In this document: piece after piece, positions 50,398 to 64,000 of the stretch | Layout: every line of letters begins with the position of its first letter | Numbering within the stretch: position 1 is the first letter of the stretch | Translations under genes and position numbers: made by a program | Assembly (NCBI RefSeq): GCF_036867135.1 | Contig: NZ_JBAJIJ010000001.1 | Span: forward strand, 1,674,001 to 1,738,000 | Origin: Aeromicrobium sp. Sec7.5 | GTDB lineage: Bacteria; Actinomycetota; Actinomycetes; Propionibacteriales; Nocardioidaceae | Length of the DNA stretch: 64,000 bases | Direction of reading: 5' to 3' | Notes under the pieces: model-generated | What the model was told of the DNA's origin: nothing | What the model saw: only the letters and a program-made list of their open reading frames with translations | Databases searched by the model: none

Positions 50398-51080
50398 ACG
50401 CCGGACGCGACCTGCGGGTGCTCGTGGTCGACGACGACTTCATGGTCGCGCGCATCCACGAGCGGTTCGTCGAACGCACCCCCGGGTTCGCCCCGGTGGG
50501 GACGGCACGCACGGGGTCGGAGGCTCTCGAGCTGGTCGAGCAGCTCGCGCCCGACGTCGTGCTGCTCGACGTCCACCTGCCCGACCTGGACGGACTCGAG
50601 GTGCTCCGTAGGCTCCGGGCCGCCGGTCACGAGGTGGGGGTCGTGATGGTCACGGCCGAGCGCGACGCCGAGATCGTCCGCGCAGCCCTGCTCGGCGGCG
50701 CCCAGCAGTACCTCGTGAAGCCGTTCGAGCACCCGGCTCTCGCGGCCCGTCTCGAGGCGGTGCGCGCCACGCTGACCGCGCTCGGGACCCTCGACGACGA
50801 CCGCCAGGCGGTCGACCAGGCCTCGATCGACCGGGCGTTCGGTGCGGCGGCCGTCACGGTCGACCTGCCGAAGGGCCTCAGCCCCGAGACCGCCGAGGCC
50901 GTCCTCGAGGCGCTGCGCGTGCGCGAGGAGCTCTCGGCCACCGAGGCCGGCGAGGACGTGGGCCTCTCCCGGGTCAGCGCTCGCCGCTACCTGGAGCACT
51001 TCGTCACGATCGGGCGCGCCACGGTGCGCCTGCAGTACGGCACGACCGGTCGCCCCGAGCGCCGCTACTCGCCGAGCTGA
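50394..51080 (+). CDS. Response regulator, CitB/DcuR type
   Basis: The 228-residue protein has a receiver domain with the acidic pair D13/D14 (VVDDDFM), the phosphorylation site D59 (VVLLDVHLPD) and the conserved Lys in YLVKPF. The C-terminal domain from about 145 carries a helix-turn-helix (LSATEAGEDVGLSRVSARRYLEHFV) of the DcuR/CitB kind, followed by GRPERRY. It is coupled to the kinase gene and most likely activates the divergent tct operon. Confidence 0.93.
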   Translation: MNAGRDLRVLVVDDDFMVARIHERFVERTPGFAPVGTARTGSEALELVEQLAPDVVLLDVHLPDLDGLEVLRRLRAAGHEVGVVMVTAERDAEIVRAALLGGAQQYLVKPFEHPALAARLEAVRATLTALGTLDDDRQAVDQASIDRAFGAAAVTVDLPKGLSPETAEAVLEALRVREELSATEAGEDVGLSRVSARRYLEHFVTIGRATVRLQYGTTGRPERRYSPS

Positions 51081-51090
51081 GCGCTCCGCC

Positions 51091-51181
51091 CCTTGAGGTG
51101 CGAGGAACGAGCCTCGAAAGGGGTTCCTCAGCCAACCGTGGTTTCGAGGCTCACGCGCCAGAGCGCGTTCGCACCTCAACC
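51091..51181. repeat. Pair of inverted palindromic repeats between convergent genes
   Basis: TTGAGGTGCGA (51093-51103) and AGCCTCGAAA (51110-51119) are repeated in inverted order as TTTCGAGGCT (51142-51151) and TCGCACCTCAA (51169-51179). The right copy has an internal ACGCGC-CAGA-GCGCGT hairpin. From memory, TTGAGGTGCGA...CCTCGAAA elements are repeated many times in Nocardioidaceae genomes. Here the pair could end both the response regulator and argH transcripts. Confidence 0.7.
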
Positions 51182-51190
51182 ATCGGAGTT

Positions 51191-55277
<4,087 letters not shown>

Positions 55278-55281
<4 letters not shown>

Positions 55282-56252
55282 GGCTGGTCCTTCTGGACAC
55301 TCGTCGAGTACAGCGCAGTGCGCACCCGGGTCTCGGCCCCGGGCACGACCTGGGTGCCGACGCCCTCGTCGGTGAAGATCTCCAGCAGCACCGAGTGCGG
55401 CTCGCGACCGTCGATCACCGTGGCGCGCTCGACCCCGCCCTGCACGGCCTTGAGGCAGGCCGTCATCTTCGGGATCATGCCGCTGGCGAGGGTCGGGATG
55501 AGCTCCTCGAGGCCCTCGGGGCTGATCTCACCGATGACGTCGGTGGAGTTCGGCCAGTCGGCGTAAAGGCCCTCGACGTCGGTGAGCACGAGCAGCTTCT
55601 CGGCCCCCAGGGCGACGGCGAGCGCAGCGGCCGCCGTGTCGGCGTTGACGTTGTGGACCTGCCCGTCGCGATCGGGGGCCACGCTCGAGACCACCGGGAT
55701 GCGCCCGGCGTCGATCAGGTCGCGGACGGCCTCCGGACGGACGTCGACGACCTCGCCGACGAGGCCGATGTCGACCGGCTCGCCGTCGACGATCGGCATC
55801 GTGCGCTCGGCCGTGAAGAGCCCGGCGTCCTCGCCGGAGAGCCCGACGGCCATCGCGCCGTGCCGGTTCAGGAGACCGACGAGCTCGCGACCGACCTGAC
55901 CGGTGAGCACCATGCGGACGACGTCCATCGTCTCGGGGGTCGTGACCCGCAGGCCCCCGCGGAACTCCGACGTGATGTCGAGCTTGTCCAGCATCGTGCT
56001 GATCTGCGGCCCGCCGCCGTGCACGACGACCGGCTTGAAGCCGGCCAGCCGCAGGAACACGATGTCCTCGGCGAACGCCTGCTTGAGCGTGTCGTCGGTC
56101 ATGGCGTTGCCGCCGTACTTCACCACGAGGATCTTGTCGTGGTACTTCTTCAACCACGGCAGCGCCTCGGCGAGGATCCCGGCCTTGGTGGTGGCCTTCT
56201 TCCAGTCGTCCGGGTGCCACTCGTCGTTCGGGGTGGTGGTGTCTTCACTCAT
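55278..56252 (-). CDS. argB: Acetylglutamate kinase
   Basis: The 324-residue amino-acid kinase phosphorylates N-acetylglutamate. VVKYGGNAM is the N-terminal phosphate-binding motif, VVHGGGPQI binds substrate, FRGGLRVTT follows and [20 protein letters not shown] and LTDVEGLY are conserved. The N-terminal extension (about 30 residues with an [12 protein letters not shown] helix) is the element that gives arginine sensitivity to hexameric forms. The ATG at 56252 overlaps the argJ stop. Confidence 0.96.
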
Positions 56253-57409
56253 GATGAGTAGGCGGAGTTCTCGTGGACGTAGGCCTGGGTGAGGTCGTTG
56301 GTCCAGATCGTCGCCGCCTCCTTTCCTGCCTTGAGGTCGATCGTGACGGAGACGGCGCGCTGCTCCAGGTCGACACCCGCCGGGTCCTCGGCGGGACCGC
56401 TGTTGCGGCACACCCAGACCCCGTTCAGGGCGACGTCGAGGTCCGCGGGGTCGAATGCGGCGGAGGTCGTGCCGACCGAGGCCAGGATGCGGCCCCAGTT
56501 GGGGTCCTTGCCGAAAATCGCGCACTTGAAGAGGTTGCTGCGGGCCACGGACCGGCTGACGTCCAGCGCGTCCTGCTCGCTGGCGGCGTTGATCGTCTCG
56601 ATCGCGATCTCGTGGTCGGCGCCCTCGGCGTCGGCGAGCAGCTGCAGCGCGAGGTCGCGGCACAGGTCGGTCAGGAGCGCCGTGAACTCCTCCAGGTCGG
56701 GGGTGACCTCGGTGGCGCCGGAGGCCATCAGCAGGACGGTGTCGTTGGTCGATTGGCACCCGTCGGAGTCCAGGCGGTCGAAGGACTGCGCCGTCGCCGC
56801 TCGGAGCGCCGAGTCGAGCTCGGCGGCCGAGAGGTGGGCGTCCGTCGTGATGACGACGAGCATCGTGGCCAGCGCCGGCGCCAGCATGCCGGCGCCCTTG
56901 GCCATGCCACCGATGCTGTACCCGTTCGCCGCTGCGGACGTGCGGACCGCCTGCTTGCTGACGGTGTCGGTGGTCATGATCGCCGTGGACGCCGCTGCTC
57001 CCCCGTCGGCGCTGAGAGCGGAGGCCGCCTCCCGGACACCTCCCAGGAGGTCGTCCTTGTCGTTCAGCAGACCGATGAGGCCCGTCGAGCACACCTGCAC
57101 GTCGATCGGAGCGACGCCGAGCAGCTCGCCGGCCAGCTCGGCCGTCTCGTGCACGATCTGGAAGCCGGCGGCGCCGGTGTAGCAGTTGGCCCCGCCGGAG
57201 TTCAGCACGACGGAGCGGGCACTGCCCGTCGTGATCGCCTGCTCGCTCCACAGCACCGGGTTGGCCTTGCACCGGTTCGACGTGAACACCGCGGCCGCCG
57301 ACGAGATCGGACCGTCGTTGACGACGAGGGCGACGTCGGGCGCACCGCTCGTCTTCAGACCCGCGGTGACGCCTGCGGCACGGAATCCGTGGGCTGCCGT
57401 GACGCTCAC
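56249..57409 (-). CDS. argJ: Bifunctional ornithine acetyltransferase / N-acetylglutamate synthase
   Basis: The 386-residue protein matures by self-cleavage before a threonine. The conserved stretch [18 protein letters not shown] places the cut at A181|T182, giving alpha and beta chains. It recycles the acetyl group from N-acetylornithine to glutamate, so the pathway is cyclic. The C terminus [16 protein letters not shown] is the family ending. The start is a GTG at 57409. The 61 bases before it contain a perfect 33-bp tandem repeat that also covers the end of argC. Confidence 0.95.
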   Translation of the reverse strand: MSVTAAHGFRAAGVTAGLKTSGAPDVALVVNDGPISSAAAVFTSNRCKANPVLWSEQAITTGSARSVVLNSGGANCYTGAAGFQIVHETAELAGELLGVAPIDVQVCSTGLIGLLNDKDDLLGGVREAASALSADGGAAASTAIMTTDTVSKQAVRTSAAANGYSIGGMAKGAGMLAPALATMLVVITTDAHLSAAELDSALRAATAQSFDRLDSDGCQSTNDTVLLMASGATEVTPDLEEFTALLTDLCRDLALQLLADAEGADHEIAIETINAASEQDALDVSRSVARSNLFKCAIFGKDPNWGRILASVGTTSAAFDPADLDVALNGVWVCRNSGPAEDPAGVDLEQRAVSVTIDLKAGKEAATIWTNDLTQAYVHENSAYSS

Positions 57410-57415
57410 TGTGCT

Positions 57416-58523
<1,108 letters not shown>

Positions 58524-58555
58524 TCAACCCTTGCAGATCGTGGGGGCGGGCGTGC

Positions 58556-59992
<1,437 letters not shown>

Positions 59993-59999
59993 TCATATT

Positions 60000-60017
60000 C
60001 TTGCATACCTCTGCAAG
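60000..60017. promoter_or_regulatory. ARG box (ArgR operator) before argG
   Basis: CTTGCATACCTCTGCAAG is an 18-bp palindrome with perfect 6-base arms and a 6-base spacer, matching the ARG box form. It lies 10 bases before the argG start. A further half-site CTTGCAG is at 60020-60026, and another CTTGCAG half-site is before argC at 58530-58536. Confidence 0.8.
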
Positions 60018-60057
60018 ACCTTGCAGCCGGGGGTCGGGGTGCCCCCGCGTCGACGTT

Positions 60058-60157
60058 CCGCTCGCGAGAGAGAACGTTGGTGGTCAGGAGAGACTTTGTT
60101 GGTGGACAGGAGACAACAAAGTCTCTCCTGACCACCAACAAAGTCTCTCGCGAGCGG
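60058..60157. repeat. Near-perfect 44-bp inverted repeat between pheT and argG
   Basis: Arms 60058-60101 and 60114-60157 are complementary over 44 positions with a few mismatches near one end, around a 12-base loop. Each arm contains a repeated AGAGACTTTGTTG unit with TTGGTGGTCAGG, so the structure has internal tandem repeats too. It ends four bases before the pheT stop and should end pheT transcripts; it also looks like a dispersed palindromic repeat. Confidence 0.85.
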
Positions 60158-60160
60158 TAC

Positions 60161-62689
60161 CTACCTCAGGGTGGCGGAGAACTGGGTCGAGGCGGCCTGG
60201 ACCGCGGCCTCGCGGGCCGACTTGATGTCGGCCTCGGTCAGGGTGCGGTCCGGAGCCCGCAGGCGCAGGGAGAACGCGAGCGAGCGCTGGCCCTCCGGCA
60301 CCTGGTCGCCCGTGTAGAGGTCGAACAGGCGCACCGACTCGATCAGGTCACTCGCCGACGCGAGGGCCGCGCGGAGCGACTCGGCCGGGACCTGGTCCGC
60401 CACGAGGAACGCGAGGTCCTCCTTGGCCACCGGGAAGGCCGAGAACGAGGGCTTCGGGCCGATCGCGGGCGCAGCGGCCAGCATCCGGTCGAGGTCGATC
60501 TCGCCGATGCCGACGCGGCCCGGAAGACCGTGCTCGGCAGCCACCGCGGGATGCAGCTCACCGGCATGGCCCACGACGGTGCCGGACAGGGGGCCGTCGG
60601 CGACGACCAGCTCCGCGCACCGACCCGGGTGGTAGGGCGCCACCTGGGCGGCACGGACGGTGACCTCGACGTGCAGGACCCGCGCGACACGTCGCAGCAC
60701 CGAGACCGCGTCGGACCAGGCGGCCGGGCGACCGGGACCGTCCCACCCGCCACGCTCCCGCTCCCCCACGAGCACCAGCCCCACGTGGTGCGGCTGGTAC
60801 GGCAGGGCGGCATCAAGGGCCTCGAGCTGCTCGGGCGTGGGTCGGGCCTCGACCCCGTAGATCGGCGCAGCCGTCTCGTCCGCGCCCGGCAGGAAGACCC
60901 GGCCGACCTCGCTGATCTCGACGACGTCGTGTCCACGCCCCACGTTCAGGGACGCGGCGCGGAGCAGGCCCACGAGCAAGGTCGTCGTGAGGCCCGGTTC
61001 CTCGGTGGAGAGCGGGTTGGCGAGCAGCACCTGTCGGCGGCGCTCGTCCTCGGCGGGAAGCCCGAGCCGGTCGAAGTGCGCCGGTCCCGCGAAGGGCAGG
61101 GTCAGGACCTCCGTCAGGCCAGCACCCGCGAGCACGTGGCCGACGCGGCGACGCAGCTCCTGCTCGCGCGAGAGTCCGCGGCCGCCCGTGGGCGTCGGGA
61201 GGACCGAGGGCACGTTCTCGTAGCCCGCCGACCTCAGGGCCTCCTCGACGAAGTCGTACGGGTCGTTCAGGTCGAAGCGCCACGTCGGGGGCGTGACCGT
61301 GAAGGCGGCGCCGTCACGCTCGACGGTGCAGCCGTTGCGCTCGAACACGTCACGCGCGACGTCTGCCGTGATGTCGAGGCCGGAGACCCGCGCGGGCAGA
61401 TCCACCGGGAACGTGACGGGCGAGCGCCGTGGCACCGAGCCGACGTGCGACGCGCCGGGCTCCACGGTGCCGCCGGCGAGCTCGACGAGGAGCTCGGCGA
61501 CGCGCGCCGCTCCCACGAGCGTCAGCGCCGGGTCGACGCCGCGCTCGTAGCGCTTCGCGGCCTCCGAGGGCAGCTTGTGACGGCGCTCGGCGCGGAAGAT
61601 GGTGGTGGGGTCCCAGAACGCGGCCTCGACGATGACGTCGGTCGTGTCGGGGCCGATCTCGGTGGCGGCCCCACCCATGACCCCGGCCAGCCCGATGACG
61701 CCACTGTCGTCGACGATCACGAGGTCCTCGGGGGACAACGCGCGCTCGACGTCGTCGAGGGTCGTGAGCCGCTCCCCCGCCGCGGCCCGGCGCACCACGA
61801 GGTCGCCGGACACCTTCGCCCGGTCGTAGCAGTGGTTGGGCTGCCCCAGCTCGAGCATGACGTAGTTGCTGATGTCGACCGTGAGCGAGATCGACCGCAT
61901 GCCGGCCTGCGTCAACCGACGGGCCAGCCAGGCGGGCGTGGGGCGGGTCGGGTCGATCCCGGTCACGACGACGGTCGAGAAGACCGGACATCCCACCGGG
62001 TCCTCGACGTGCACCGGGTGACCGCCGTCGCCCGAGGGCTCGACGACGGCATCCGCGGGATCGCTGAAGGGCAGGTCGAAGGCGAGGGCCGTGTCGCGGG
62101 CGACGCCGCGCAGGCTCAAGGCGTACGCACGGTCGGGGTTGACCTCGAGGTCGAGCGTCTGGTCGCCCAGCCCGAGCAGCGCGATCGCGTCGTCCCCGGG
62201 CGCGGCGGACTCCGCGGGCAGGACGAGGATCCCGGCCGCCGAGCTCGCGTCGTCAGGCAGGCCCAGCTCGGTCGTGGAGCAGATCATGCCGTCCGAGACG
62301 TGCCCGTAGGTCTTGCGCGAGCCGATCTCGAAGTCGAGCACGGCCAGGTAGGTGCCCGGCAGCGCCACGACGACGAGGTCGCCCACGGCGAAGTTGTGCG
62401 CCCCGCACACGATGCCACGGCTGGCGACGTCGTCGCCGGGCGCGTCGGGCACCGAGTCGAGGTTCTGCGCGCCGACGTCGACGCGGCACCAGTTGATCGT
62501 CTTGCCGTTCTTCTGCTTCTCCGGCGAGATCGCCAGGACGCGCCCGACCGTCAACGGACCGGACACCCCGCCGCCGATGATCTCCTCGAGCTTGAGGTCG
62601 TACATCGTCAGACGGTCGGCCAGCTGCGCCGTCGTGAGGTCGGCCGGCAGCTCCACGAGGCTCTTCAGCCACTCGACAGGTACCTTCAC
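60161..62689 (-). CDS. pheT: Phenylalanyl-tRNA synthetase beta subunit
   Basis: The 842-residue subunit has the N-terminal domain [13 protein letters not shown], an EMAP-like tRNA-binding domain (about 45-160, with CGAHNF), B3/B4 editing region with [21 protein letters not shown] core sequence, and the C-terminal anticodon-binding FDX-ACB domain (about 745-842, [12 protein letters not shown]). The GTG at 62689 overlaps pheS by GTGA and matches the family N terminus. It forms the alpha2-beta2 enzyme with PheS. Confidence 0.96.
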   Translation of the reverse strand: MKVPVEWLKSLVELPADLTTAQLADRLTMYDLKLEEIIGGGVSGPLTVGRVLAISPEKQKNGKTINWCRVDVGAQNLDSVPDAPGDDVASRGIVCGAHNFAVGDLVVVALPGTYLAVLDFEIGSRKTYGHVSDGMICSTTELGLPDDASSAAGILVLPAESAAPGDDAIALLGLGDQTLDLEVNPDRAYALSLRGVARDTALAFDLPFSDPADAVVEPSGDGGHPVHVEDPVGCPVFSTVVVTGIDPTRPTPAWLARRLTQAGMRSISLTVDISNYVMLELGQPNHCYDRAKVSGDLVVRRAAAGERLTTLDDVERALSPEDLVIVDDSGVIGLAGVMGGAATEIGPDTTDVIVEAAFWDPTTIFRAERRHKLPSEAAKRYERGVDPALTLVGAARVAELLVELAGGTVEPGASHVGSVPRRSPVTFPVDLPARVSGLDITADVARDVFERNGCTVERDGAAFTVTPPTWRFDLNDPYDFVEEALRSAGYENVPSVLPTPTGGRGLSREQELRRRVGHVLAGAGLTEVLTLPFAGPAHFDRLGLPAEDERRRQVLLANPLSTEEPGLTTTLLVGLLRAASLNVGRGHDVVEISEVGRVFLPGADETAAPIYGVEARPTPEQLEALDAALPYQPHHVGLVLVGERERGGWDGPGRPAAWSDAVSVLRRVARVLHVEVTVRAAQVAPYHPGRCAELVVADGPLSGTVVGHAGELHPAVAAEHGLPGRVGIGEIDLDRMLAAAPAIGPKPSFSAFPVAKEDLAFLVADQVPAESLRAALASASDLIESVRLFDLYTGDQVPEGQRSLAFSLRLRAPDRTLTEADIKSAREAAVQAASTQFSATLR

Positions 62690-63804
62690 AGTCCCACTCC
62701 GAACGGCTCGGTGAAGCGGACGTCGCCGTCCCAGAGGTCGCGCAGGTCGGCGATGTCGTAGCGACTCGTGACCGTGCGGTCCAGGCCCATCCCGAAGGCG
62801 AATCCCGAGTAGCGATCCGGGTCGACGCCACAGGCCACCAGGACGCGCGGGTTGACGACACCGCAGCCACCCCACTCGATCCAGCCCTCGCCGCCGCACG
62901 TGCGGCACGACGAGACCGCCGACGGGTCGTTGTGGCAGACGTAGCAGAGCAGGTCGACCTCGGCGCTCGGCTCGGTGAACGGGAAGTACGACGGGCGGAA
63001 CCGCGTGGTCATGCCGTCGCCGTAGACGGCACGCGCGAAGTGGTCGAGCGTGCCCTTGAGGTGTGCCATCGAGAGACCCTCGTCGATCGCGAGGCCCTCG
63101 ACCTGGTGGAACACCGGCATGTGGGTCGCATCGGCCTCGTCTGTGCGGTAGACCCGGCCGGGGCACACGACGTAGATCGGAGGCGTGCGGGTCAGCATCG
63201 AGCGGGCCTGGACCGGCGACGTGTGGGTGCGCAGGACCTGGCCCGATCCCTGCGGCGTGTCCTCGGGCGCGGCGACCCAGAAGGTGTCCTGCATCGTGCG
63301 GGCCGGGTGATCCGGCCCCAGGTTCATCGCGTCGAAGTTGAGCCACTCGGCCTCGACCTCGGGACCCTCGGCGACCTCCCAGCCCATCGCGACGAAGATG
63401 TCGGCGACGAGCTCCTGGATCGTGGTGACGGGGTGGCGGGCGCCGACGACCTCACGATCGGTCGGGAGCGTCACGTCGACGGCCTCGGCCGTCAGCCGCG
63501 CGACCGACTCGACGGCCTCCAGCTCCTCGGTGCGAGCCGCGATCGCGCGCGTGACCTCACCGCGCGCCTGTCCGATGCGCTGACCGGCCTCCTTGCGCGC
63601 CTGGGGCGGCAACGCGCCGATCTCGCGATTCGCGAGGGCCAGGGGCGACCGGTCCCCCGCGTGGTCGATGCGGACCTGCTTCAGGTCGGCCAGGGTCGAG
63701 GCCCCGGCGACGGCCTCGAGGGCCTCGGCCGTGACCCGGGCGACCTCGTCAGGATGCAGGGGGGTGACCTCGACGGGGTCGTAGTCGGAGTTGGGTGCGG
63801 ACAC
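62686..63804 (-). CDS. pheS: Phenylalanyl-tRNA synthetase alpha subunit
   Basis: The 372-residue class II catalytic subunit has a coiled-coil N terminus (about 20-100), motif 2 region [34 protein letters not shown] and motif 3 [33 protein letters not shown] stretch supplies four cysteines that may bind zinc; such a loop occurs in actinobacterial PheS. The start is a GTG at 63804. It is the first gene of the pheST operon. Confidence 0.96.
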   Translation of the reverse strand: MSAPNSDYDPVEVTPLHPDEVARVTAEALEAVAGASTLADLKQVRIDHAGDRSPLALANREIGALPPQARKEAGQRIGQARGEVTRAIAARTEELEAVESVARLTAEAVDVTLPTDREVVGARHPVTTIQELVADIFVAMGWEVAEGPEVEAEWLNFDAMNLGPDHPARTMQDTFWVAAPEDTPQGSGQVLRTHTSPVQARSMLTRTPPIYVVCPGRVYRTDEADATHMPVFHQVEGLAIDEGLSMAHLKGTLDHFARAVYGDGMTTRFRPSYFPFTEPSAEVDLLCYVCHNDPSAVSSCRTCGGEGWIEWGGCGVVNPRVLVACGVDPDRYSGFAFGMGLDRTVTSRYDIADLRDLWDGDVRFTEPFGVGL

Positions 63805-63847
63805 GGGACACGAGTCTAGTGGCGCGGCGCAGCCGGTCTCGCACGGC

Positions 63848-64000
63848 TCAGTCGGTCAGGGCGTCCGGCTCGTTCACGGGGAGCCATACGTCGATCCGAG
63901 CACCGCCGCCGGGTGCGTCGTCGATCGTGACCAGACCGCCGTGCTGGGTCACGATGCCGCCGACGATGTACATCCCCAGCCCGCTGCCGGCACCGGGGCC
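63848..64000 (-). CDS. Histidine kinase, C-terminal end only
   Basis: The last 50 codons of a gene that extends past the window are visible. They encode the ATP-binding G2 box [15 protein letters not shown], then TQHGG and [12 protein letters not shown], the usual end of a sensor kinase. It ends 43 bases upstream of pheS on the same strand. Confidence 0.85.
   Translation of the reverse strand, partial: GPGAGSGLGMYIVGGIVTQHGGLVTIDDAPGGGARIDVWLPVNEPDALTD

Overview
The window is high-GC chromosomal DNA from an actinobacterium. The rRNA sequences, the gene orders (xerD-parA-scpA-scpB-rluB-tyrA-cmk-plsC-der; pyrG-steB-steA-recN-nadK-tlyA) and many GTG starts with ATGA/GTGA overlaps point to the Nocardioidaceae (Aeromicrobium/Nocardioides-like). 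The family placement is inference from recall of gene order, not a database result.

Layout. 1-5695: methylthioadenosine phosphorylase, a dTDP-rhamnose 4-epimerase-like enzyme, a GT-C-like membrane protein, a family-2 glycosyltransferase, a DUF2064 protein and a methyltransferase, probably a small glycan/nucleotide-sugar set. 5773-6564: a heliorhodopsin with its retinal lysine. 6605-9357: a phytanoyl-CoA-dioxygenase-like oxygenase and two methyltransferases, partly divergent, with a palindrome between them; the pathway is not recognised. 9550-10961: an IS481-family element inserted exactly at the 3' end of tRNA-Pro(GGG) with a 15-bp target duplication; its transposase is broken by a 32-bp palindromic insertion. 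10999-30026: a long minus-strand housekeeping run covering RNA modification, Der, cytidylate kinase, TyrA, ScpAB/ParA, XerD, PyrG, SteAB, RecN, NAD kinase, TlyA, a HAD phosphatase and an SSB-like protein. 30128-36824: a TPR protein and one complete rRNA operon (16S-23S-5S on the minus strand) with two promoters and a terminator.

36824-45255: tyrS, a 3-methyladenine glycosylase, then the most unusual locus: a 1288-residue NRPS-like protein with the A-T-membrane-tandem-repeat layout of epsilon-poly-lysine synthase, translationally coupled to an M1 metallopeptidase and facing a very short phosphopantetheinyl-transferase-like gene. By-eye reading of the adenylation pocket suggests lysine. 45257-51080: a tripartite tricarboxylate transporter (TctCBA) coupled to a universal stress protein, and a divergent two-component system of the CitA/DcuS type that probably controls it. 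51191-59989: a complete arginine regulon, argG-argC-argJ-argB-argD-argF-argR-argH, with an ARG box before argG. 60161-63804: pheS-pheT. The window ends inside a histidine kinase gene.

Small repeats recur at gene ends: a divergent palindromic pair (51091-51181), a perfect 33-bp tandem duplication (57416-57481) and a near-perfect 44-bp inverted repeat (60058-60157). No CRISPR array, prophage or plasmid functions were seen.
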